Positions 57,023-64,000 of a DNA stretch of 64,000 nt are shown piece by piece (within the stretch, counting starts at the first letter, position 1; each line of letters begins with the position of its first letter). The stretch is from Bemisia tabaci. Taxonomy: Eukaryota; Arthropoda; Insecta; Hemiptera; Aleyrodidae. Below the pieces are notes generated by a model. The model had not been told where the DNA came from. It searched no databases and saw only the letters and a list, made by a program, of their open reading frames with translations. The stretch lies in the NCBI RefSeq assembly GCF_918797505.1, contig NC_092794.1:62001-126000 (forward strand), read 5' to 3'. Both the position numbers and the translations under genes were made by a program.

Positions 57023-60000
57023 ATGGCAGCCGCAGAGGGCGAGGCTAAACAGCTCGCTGCTATGACCAAAGCCCAACGAACATTATTAGCGCTCAAAGGA
57101 AAACGTGAGGATATTTTTCATAGAGCTCAATCTTTCCTTAATACGGTTAAAACTCTGACTCAGGAAACTTATTTGAATCACCTTACGATTCTCAGCCGCT
57201 GTCAGTCGTTGCGCGATAAGTTTGACGCGGTAACATGGGAAATCGTTGAGATAAACACGTGGGTTACAAGCTCAGAGCAGCTGGAGGTACCGCAAGTTAG
57301 CGCTGCGTTTGAGCAGATAGTAGAGACCGTAGAGTCTATCTATCAGCAGCTCGGTGGTATCCCCGCCTCCTCCCAGCCCGGCCACGCGCATGACTCAAAT
57401 GCATCTATCAATCCTCGGCCACAGGCTACAGTGCGACTCCCGAAACTCGAGCTACGGCATTTCTCCGGCAAGGTCGAAGATTGGATAAGCTATTACAATA
57501 TTCTTAATCTGGCAGTGCACAGTGTTGACACGCTGTCACCGGTGCAAAAATTCCAGTACTTGCTTAGTACTCTGGAAGGTGAAGCGCTCCATCTCGTGCA
57601 AGGTCTAGAGATTTCTGCAGCCAATTACGTTGTTGCCCATGAGCTTTTGCGATCAAAATATCACAATGAAAGAAGGCTTGTAGCATTTCACATCAACAGC
57701 CTCCTTGATTTGGATGAAGTTAAAAACAATGCAGCATCTATTTCACGATTTTTGGTAAAATATCGTGAGCATTCTCAAGCTTTGAACTCTCTCAAACATA
57801 ATCTTGGCGAGACTAACGAAGTACTCGTAGCCGTTTTTCTCCGAAAGTTCACATTTCAGTTAAGGACTCGATTAGAGGACTTTCGAGTTGCAAGCCAAGA
57901 ATTTCCAAAAATAGAGGAGATTATCAAATTTTTGGAGAAAGAGGCGATTCAGCTCGAAGATACTTCACGTGCCGTGAAGCCCGTTTCTAATAACGATAAG
58001 CCAAATCGAAGCTTCGTTACTCAAAAATCGGCCGAAAATCCAAAAAATCGATCTCCTAAATCCCAGCACTCTCAAATCATGTGCTCTCTATGCGGTAAAA
58101 ATCATGTCCTACGATTATGTTCTAAGTTTTTAAGCATGGCAGTCTCTGACAGAGAATCTTACAGTAAAGATCAAAAACGATGTAAAAACTGCCTCGGTTT
58201 GCACGAAATATCAGCCTGTACTTCGAGCAACACATGTTCAGTATGCAAGCCAAATATATCCAGACATCACTCTTTGCTTCATAAATCGCCTTCAGTCAAT
58301 TCTGATACCAAACCCGATGCTTCCACGGGTAATGCCGTCAATCTCTCGACTCTTACGTCACGTAGAAAACTCTCGCAGGTCATGCTTGGTACAGTTCTAG
58401 TGCATTTATCGAGTCCGTCAGGACGCACTTATGTGGCAAAAGCGCTCCTGGACAACGCTTCACAGCGCACGATAATAACGACCCGCGTCGCCAAGGCGCT
58501 TCGTTTGAATTTCGCGCCTGCTATCTCGCCGCTAAGTGGACTCTCTCAAGTTTCTGTTGGACTACAAGGAACTACTCGCGTCACAATCGCAACCAAAAAT
58601 AACTCAATTATCCAAAATCATCACGACGTCGATATTTTGGACTCTATTACGGCCCCTCTTCCCTCCGAACCCGTGCCAACGGAGTTTCGAAAGCGAGTTA
58701 AAGGGATGCAGCTCGCAGATCCCTTATTTTACATTCGATCTCCAATCGACTGTTTGATAGGAGCTGATATTTTTCCGTACACAATAACGGGTGCTCCAAT
58801 CATGCTAGCACCCGACCTGCCCATCGGTTTACCCACGATGTTTGGCGTAGCTCTAATGGGAAAAATCACTATACCCGAAGAAAATCTTCGTTCTGAACCT
58901 AAAGTCACGCTCCTGACTGTGGATAACCGCACTCTCCACGATTCTGTACAGCGTCTCTGGACTTTTGATCAGCCTTTGCCGAAAAAAGAACTATCAGAAG
59001 ACGAAATTTACGCCGAAAAATTATTTACCGAAACTCACTCTAGACAGAAAGACGGAAGATATGTCGTCAAAATTCCTTTCGAAAAGAATCATCCACCGTT
59101 AGGAGAGTCAAGGAACCAAGCCTTGAGGCGATTTCACGCCATTGAACGCTATTTAGCATGTCGTCCTGATGAAAAAGCTCAATACATCGATTGTATGGAA
59201 GACTACATTAAGCTTGGACACATGGTTCCCGTGCAATCAGTTCCCGAAAAACATTATTTTCTCCCTCATCACGGCGTAAAAAAGGACAGTTCTAGCTCTA
59301 CAAAATTACGCGTTGTTTTCGACGGCAGTGCAAAAACTTCAACTGGTGTTTCTCTCAACGACATTCAATTATCAGGTCCTCGCCTACAAATTGACATTCG
59401 CAACATTATAAACAATTTTCGCCGACATAAATTTATGTTCACATGCGATATCAAGCAAATGTATCGGCAAATTGCACTAGACCCTGACGATCAATATTTT
59501 CAGCTGGTTTTCTGGAGATCACATCCCACGGAACCAATTCGCATTTATAAACTTACAAGAGTCTCTTTTGGTATCTGCAGCTCAGCATTTTTATCACTGA
59601 GAACCTTACGACAGCTGGCGCTCGATCACGGTCATGAATTTCCCTGCGCCGCACGAATGATTCTTAAAGAAACTTTTGTGGACAATATTACAGGCGGAGC
59701 ACCAACTGTCCAGGAAATGATTGCGAATAAGGATGAAATGATGAACATGCTGCATCGCGGCGGTTTCGTTGCACGAAAATTCACCAGTAATAGTCAAACA
59801 TTTTTAGAAACGGTGGACGCACCGGATCTGGAACCCCCTCTCTCATGGGATGACTCACCCGACCGTGCTTTCGCTTTTTTTGGTTTAATTTGGCTAGATA
59901 ATGGAGATTGTTTTGCGTACCGAGTAAACCCCGGCACTCGACCCTTCACAAAACGCGGCATCATCAGTACAACTAATTGTATATTCGACCCCTGCGGCTG

Positions 60001-61999
60001 GTTAGCGCCCGCAGTATTCTTAGCTAAGGCTCTGATACAACAGCTCTGGATCACGAAAATAGATTGGGACGACCCGCTCCCCGCAGAGCTAACTAAGCAA
60101 TGGACCACTTTTCTGGCGGATCTACCAAGCCTGAAAAACCTGCGCATCCCACGTTTCATTCCAGGTATGGAAAACCCGATACAAGTACATGGTTTTTGTG
60201 ATGCTAGTGAACGCGGCTATTGTGCGGTCGTATACCTGAGAACGCTGCTACCTAGCGGCGACATCGAGACAACTTTACTCCAGACAATTGGGCGCATAGC
60301 TCCATTGCAGCGCGTAACTTTACCCCGTTTAGAGCTATGCGGCGCCGATTTGCTCTGCGAACTACTCCAAGCAGTTCTCCCGAGCTTGAGAGATCACCAT
60401 GTGATAGAGAAAATTCACGCCTGGTCCGACAGCACCATTACTCTACAATGGATTTCGACCCCACCGTATAAGTTGTCCACGTACGTCGCTAATAGAGTTT
60501 CCCGGATTCAGACCAGCGATTCCGAGCTCCTCTGGGGGTACGTACCCTCAGCTCAAAATCCCGCCGATTTGGGATCACGCGGCCTCATGCCGTCACAGCT
60601 TCTAAATAGCACACTCTGGTTTCATGGACCCGAGTGGCTGAAAGCGCCTTCATCAGAATGGCCTAGGCAACCCGCCGCACTCTCTAAAGACACATCTGAA
60701 TTAAAGAAGGTATCTCCAATCATTTGTACGGCGCTAACTCGTGCACCTACAAATAATTTTATTCCCTGGGACAAATTCTCCTCATGGCCTACGCTGCAAC
60801 ACGTTTACGCATACGTGTTACGTTTCATATTTAACGCGCGTCAGGCAGCACTGAAATTCCGGGAGAATCGTCGAGTGGGTTCACTCTCCGTTTCAGAATT
60901 GCAATGTGCTAGAGACACAATCCTGAAAAAAGCTCAACTCGAAGAATTCTCCGGTGAAATTGAATTCCTTGACTGCGAGAAAGGTCACATTTCAACAAAA
61001 ATGCAACGCTTATCCCCATTTTTAGATTCAAAAGGGCTCCTAAGAGTAGGTGGACGCATTTCTCACGCGTCAATTGCTCATAGAGCAAAGCACCAAATAC
61101 TTTTGCCCACAAAGCACAAGCTCACCGACTTGGTAGTCGCCTTTTTCCACGAGGTAGGACTCCACTCAGGCCCTCAACTCACCCAATCACTATTGAACGA
61201 AATTTTTTGGATTATTTCAGCTCGAAAAGTCATTCGCTCGGTAATTTTTCAATGTATACCGTGTTTCCGCGCTCAGCCTAGAAATCGACAGCCCCTAATG
61301 GGAGATCTACCCGCTCAACGAGTTAAACCCTCACGCCCATTTGAAAAATCAGGGATGGATTACTGTGGCAACTTCGATATCAAGATTCACACCCTTCGAG
61401 CAGCTCGCACAGTAAGTTGTTATTTGTGCATTTTCGTGTGCATGGCAACTAAAGGTGTGCACATTGAAGTGGTGGAGGATCTATCCACTCTCGCATTCCT
61501 TGGAGCTCTCACCAGGTTTGCATCCCGCAGAGGCTGGCCCACAGATCTATATTCTGACTGCGGAACAAATTTTGTCGGCGCTGACCGCAAGTTCAAAAAG
61601 GCTCTGGATGATTTTTTCTGCGAGAATGAGTTGGAGATCCAAAACTTTTCCACACAAAAAGGTCTCACTTTCCATTTCCAGAGCCCTGCTGCACCATTTC
61701 AAGGCGGGCTTTGGGAAGCCGCCGTTAAAAGCGTCAAAAAACACATTTTAAGAACCATAGGTAATACGGTTATTACCCTCATCCAGTTTCAAACGCTAGT
61801 TTCACAGATAGAGGCAATCCTGAACTCGCGGCCTCTGACACCTCTTTCCAACGACCCATCGGATTTCGCCGCCCTCACACCCGCGCATTTCCTAACCGGT
61901 GGCCCCATCGTTGCACCCCCAATGCCCGACTTCAGTGGGCCGAACTGCGCGACGCTAAAACACTGGCGCACAGTAGAGCAGTTTTCGCGCCAAATATGA
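57023..61999 (+). CDS. BEL/Pao Gag-Pol polyprotein (1658 codons to a premature stop)
   Basis: ATG at 57023 is the first in a long frame, 123 bp after the LTR. Domains in order: Gag with a DUF1759-like region (residues about 143-290); Cys/His clusters near 354-430; aspartic protease with Asp477 in ALLDNASQ; reverse transcriptase with Asp809 in CDIKQMYRQI and, at 887-888, FVDN in place of the usual YVDD; RNase H with Asp1060, Glu1104 and Asp1136 (CDAS, RLELC, WSDST); and integrase with zinc motif and Asp1446, Asp1512, Glu1565 (GMDYCG, YSDCGTN, GGLWEA). The TGA at 61997-61999 comes before the expected C-terminal domain, and the same frame stays open to TAA 62252-62254. The loss of the second RT Asp probably abolishes polymerase activity. 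The product would copy and integrate the element in virus-like particles. Confidence 0.93.
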   Translation: MAAAEGEAKQLAAMTKAQRTLLALKGKREDIFHRAQSFLNTVKTLTQETYLNHLTILSRCQSLRDKFDAVTWEIVEINTWVTSSEQLEVPQVSAAFEQIVETVESIYQQLGGIPASSQPGHAHDSNASINPRPQATVRLPKLELRHFSGKVEDWISYYNILNLAVHSVDTLSPVQKFQYLLSTLEGEALHLVQGLEISAANYVVAHELLRSKYHNERRLVAFHINSLLDLDEVKNNAASISRFLVKYREHSQALNSLKHNLGETNEVLVAVFLRKFTFQLRTRLEDFRVASQEFPKIEEIIKFLEKEAIQLEDTSRAVKPVSNNDKPNRSFVTQKSAENPKNRSPKSQHSQIMCSLCGKNHVLRLCSKFLSMAVSDRESYSKDQKRCKNCLGLHEISACTSSNTCSVCKPNISRHHSLLHKSPSVNSDTKPDASTGNAVNLSTLTSRRKLSQVMLGTVLVHLSSPSGRTYVAKALLDNASQRTIITTRVAKALRLNFAPAISPLSGLSQVSVGLQGTTRVTIATKNNSIIQNHHDVDILDSITAPLPSEPVPTEFRKRVKGMQLADPLFYIRSPIDCLIGADIFPYTITGAPIMLAPDLPIGLPTMFGVALMGKITIPEENLRSEPKVTLLTVDNRTLHDSVQRLWTFDQPLPKKELSEDEIYAEKLFTETHSRQKDGRYVVKIPFEKNHPPLGESRNQALRRFHAIERYLACRPDEKAQYIDCMEDYIKLGHMVPVQSVPEKHYFLPHHGVKKDSSSSTKLRVVFDGSAKTSTGVSLNDIQLSGPRLQIDIRNIINNFRRHKFMFTCDIKQMYRQIALDPDDQYFQLVFWRSHPTEPIRIYKLTRVSFGICSSAFLSLRTLRQLALDHGHEFPCAARMILKETFVDNITGGAPTVQEMIANKDEMMNMLHRGGFVARKFTSNSQTFLETVDAPDLEPPLSWDDSPDRAFAFFGLIWLDNGDCFAYRVNPGTRPFTKRGIISTTNCIFDPCGWLAPAVFLAKALIQQLWITKIDWDDPLPAELTKQWTTFLADLPSLKNLRIPRFIPGMENPIQVHGFCDASERGYCAVVYLRTLLPSGDIETTLLQTIGRIAPLQRVTLPRLELCGADLLCELLQAVLPSLRDHHVIEKIHAWSDSTITLQWISTPPYKLSTYVANRVSRIQTSDSELLWGYVPSAQNPADLGSRGLMPSQLLNSTLWFHGPEWLKAPSSEWPRQPAALSKDTSELKKVSPIICTALTRAPTNNFIPWDKFSSWPTLQHVYAYVLRFIFNARQAALKFRENRRVGSLSVSELQCARDTILKKAQLEEFSGEIEFLDCEKGHISTKMQRLSPFLDSKGLLRVGGRISHASIAHRAKHQILLPTKHKLTDLVVAFFHEVGLHSGPQLTQSLLNEIFWIISARKVIRSVIFQCIPCFRAQPRNRQPLMGDLPAQRVKPSRPFEKSGMDYCGNFDIKIHTLRAARTVSCYLCIFVCMATKGVHIEVVEDLSTLAFLGALTRFASRRGWPTDLYSDCGTNFVGADRKFKKALDDFFCENELEIQNFSTQKGLTFHFQSPAAPFQGGLWEAAVKSVKKHILRTIGNTVITLIQFQTLVSQIEAILNSRPLTPLSNDPSDFAALTPAHFLTGGPIVAPPMPDFSGPNCATLKHWRTVEQFSRQI

Positions 62000-62254
62000 C
62001 AGCGATGGCAGCACGAATATCTGCAAACCCTCCAAACAAGATCAAAATGGACAAAAGATACTCCAAATTTACGTGTAGGCGATCTCGTGCTCTTGCATGA
62101 GCCTAATTGTCCACCTTTACGATGGAAGTACGCACGGGTGACACAAGTACACCCAGGCAAGGATGGCGCCGTTAGAGTGGCCCAAGTAAGAACGGCTCAC
62201 GGAGAATATACAAGACCTGCCACAAAGCTGTATCCTCTACCCGTGGCACCTTAA
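62000..62254 (+). pseudogene. C-terminal continuation of BEL pol after the stop
   Basis: In the same frame 84 further codons follow the TGA without another stop, containing LRVGDLVLLHEPNCPPLRW and an HPGKDGAVRVAQVRT segment, which is the usual C-terminal domain of BEL integrases. The element's protein ended at TAA 62252-62254 before the TGA arose, or the stop is suppressed; the former is the simpler reading. Confidence 0.85.
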
Positions 62255-62451
62255 AGAGCATGTTCGTAGAACACTTTGTTCATCTCTGCTCCTCGCGCAG
62301 GTATTACGGCCCTGTGTATAATTCTTGCCTTTTTTTTCCACTTGTAAATATCACATTTATAGCTCTATTTCTAAACAGCGATATTTTATTTCTTTTCTTT
62401 CCCGTAAGTATGCGTTCGCATACTCCCTTATTTTGAGTCCTTACGGAGCTC

Positions 62452-62460
62452 AAGGGGGGG
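62452..62460 (+). promoter_or_regulatory. BEL polypurine tract
   Basis: AAGGGGGGG lies three bases before the 3' LTR and is the expected primer site for plus-strand DNA. Confidence 0.8.
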
Positions 62461-62463
62461 TTA

Positions 62464-63165
62464 TGTTGGGTTTTCAGACCCAAAGGATAGTTTTATTTGT
62501 CATTTTTAGTAGATATATTTTCAGTTCATTCCTCCCGTTATTTCTACCGCGCTGCCCACCTTCTCCTCTTTCCCCGCGTTGTCACCCGCGCCGCCTTAGC
62601 TTTTCGCAGTGCGCGCGCCGACATCGGCGCAGATTTTCTGCGCAACCATGCCTCGCGGTGGCCGGACCGCAGCCCGTGGACGAGTGGGCCAGCACTCAGC
62701 TTCCAGCCGGCGCAGCAGATCTCGTCTCTCCCGCGGTACGCTCGACGTCATTTCTCATTGTAGGTATCTTTTCGCCACGACGTTTTTCCGTGGTATGATT
62801 TCCATCTTCCCCAGGAAGCACATACCCTGAGAAGACCCTAGGGACGCACATTCCCCTATTTGCCCCAGGACGGTTTTCCCTGGGAAGCTCCTTTCCCCAG
62901 GACGGTTTTCCCTGGGAAGTTTATTTTCCTCTTTGCCCTTTAGTTATTATTATTCGTTGTTTGCTCTCCTGTCTATATCATCGTCTCAGTATTTTCCTTT
63001 CTTCCTCTCGTGGTGGGATGCCTAGGTACGCGGTACGCCTAGTTGCCTTGGGTTCTATCCCCGAGATGATACTCTTTCTTTCTTTTTAGTTATTTTTTCT
63101 CGTTTTCTCCTTCTCTTTTTCACGGTCCTCCGAACCCTCTTTTTCACTCCGTCTAGGACGCGACA
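62464..63165 (+). repeat. 3' LTR of the BEL element, 702 bp
   Basis: Begins TGTTGGGTTTTCAGACCC and ends AGGACGCGACA, nearly identical to 56197-56899. It is followed by the second CTCTC. Confidence 0.92.
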
Positions 63166-63170
63166 CTCTC
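63166..63170. other. Target-site duplication of the BEL element, right copy
   Basis: CTCTC follows the 3' LTR directly and matches 56192-56196. Beyond it the gypsy reading frame resumes. Confidence 0.9.
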
Positions 63171-64000
63171 CTCGTTAAAAATTACTCCATCTTCTAGATA
63201 CAAAAATTCTTTAATTTTCCTAAATGGTTTTACTATATCTGGCCAAACACTTTTATTATTAGGCCAACCATTGAGTAGGTTTTCTTTTAGATATTCTGTT
63301 TCTCGCTTCAACTCTCCTAAATCACTTAAACTACCTTTTTCTTCAGTTAGAACGGAATGGACATACTCCATTTCTTCTGGATCGTCTTCCGCTACATCCT
63401 GCAAATATTGCCTAGACAACAGATCAGCTATGTACAGTTTTCGACCTGGCTTAAATATTATCTTAACTTTGAAATTATACAACCTTTGTCTGAATTTCTT
63501 CAATCTTTGAGATTTAATTCTACTTATGTCTTCATGAACCAAATAAGAAATAGGTTTATGATCACATTCAACAGTTACATCTCTACCATAAGTAAATTGG
63601 TAGAATTTTTCAAACGGTGCAATTATTGCATAAAATTCCTTGTCGATTTGACCCCAGATGTTGGTTTGTGTTTCTGTCAGAGCCTTAGAAAAATAGGCAA
63701 CTGGTCTACCTAACTGCATCAAACATGCTCCAATTCCTGATTTTGACGAATCTGATTGTAACACTATTTCTTGAGACGAATCGAAATTACTTAAAATAGG
63801 TGCTTCAGCAACTCTCTTTTTTAATTTTGCTAACACTTCAGAGTGATACGGGGTCCACAAAAAGTCTACATCTTTTTTAAGTAACTCACGTAAAGGAGCT
63901 GATTCATTACTTAGATTAGGCAAAAACTATCTTACATAGTTCAACAGTCCCATTATTGACATTAGTTCTTTTTTATTTTTGGGGTCTACAATCGCAGTTT
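63166..64000 (-). pseudogene. Ty3/gypsy reverse transcriptase end and RNase H
   Basis: The minus-strand frame runs from the window edge. At the edge, KKELMSIMGLLNYVR is the end of the reverse transcriptase, followed by an in-frame TAG at 63927-63929. The frame then continues through NLSNESAPLRELLKK, an RNase H beginning QSDSSKSGIGACLMQL (Asp in SDSS), and KEFYAIIAPFEKF. YGRDVTVECDHKPISYLVH and KPGRKLYIADLLSRQ end the domain, and the frame is cut by the BEL insertion after EDGVIFNEE. With one copy of the 5-bp duplication removed, this frame is continuous with 56191-55027. The upstream part lies outside the window. Confidence 0.85.

Larger units (their letters stand above)
56197..63165 (+). mobile_element. 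BEL/Pao LTR retrotransposon, near complete
   Basis: 6,969 bp with two LTRs, PBS, gag-pol ORF and polypurine tract, flanked by a 5-bp duplication, inserted into the pol gene of a minus-strand Ty3/gypsy element. The LTRs differ by only a handful of changes in about 700 bp, implying a young insertion. One in-frame stop and an altered reverse transcriptase motif suggest it is not autonomous now. Confidence 0.95.

Noticed and set aside
58729..58932. Antisense frames inside the BEL pol gene
   Set aside because: Shadows of the long gag-pol frame.

Overview
This is a eukaryotic, transposon-dominated window, almost certainly from an arthropod and most likely an insect. BEL/Pao, Ty3/gypsy and Copia elements lie beside Transib-, piggyBac-, PIF/Harbinger- and mariner-like non-autonomous elements, tRNA-derived SINE heads and GGTTA-rich runs of the kind common between insect genes. 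The species cannot be named from the sequence. I see no convincing intact host gene. Nearly all short reading frames lie inside repeats.

Layout. 1-317 is the right end of a foldback family whose outer terminus reads AGTAGGGTRAAAATGG. After sparse sequence (318-5453) holding a 95-bp tandem array and a TIR element, a small foldback (5454-6287) abuts a 14.1-kb foldback (6290-20412). Its two roughly 7-kb arms carry tandem satellites, a broken Copia element in opposite orientation on each arm, and a minisatellite at the centre. 20413-31497 holds relics (a Polinton-like integrase scrap and a Helitron-like end), two palindromic elements with CAGGGTG termini, and a degenerate multi-copy arthropod ORF (25870-28455) split by a Transib-type MITE and by a foldback. 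It also holds another AGTAGGG element carrying a foldback with an 8-bp direct repeat. 31498-34401 is the 5' part of a Copia retrotransposon (LTR, PBS, gag, protease, integrase), cut by a half-foldback. 35000-49850 is a run of palindromes (36924-38562, 39321-41338, 43650-49820) with nested MITEs. 50108-51548 holds two more TIR elements, the second piggyBac-like with TTAA on both sides. 51950-54580 is low-information sequence with degenerate and CT-rich repeats.

The right end is the clearest part. A nearly complete BEL/Pao element (56197-63165; LTRs of about 703 and 702 bp, 5-bp TSD ctctc, tRNA-Tyr-like PBS, polypurine tract, 1658-codon gag-pol) lies inside the pol gene of a minus-strand Ty3/gypsy element (54581-56191 and 63171-64000). 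The gypsy pol frame is kept across the insertion. The BEL pol has one late in-frame stop and an altered RT active site (FVDN), so this copy is probably not autonomous. Together the nestings give a relative insertion history, and the most unusual feature is how many elements are long palindromes of several unrelated families.
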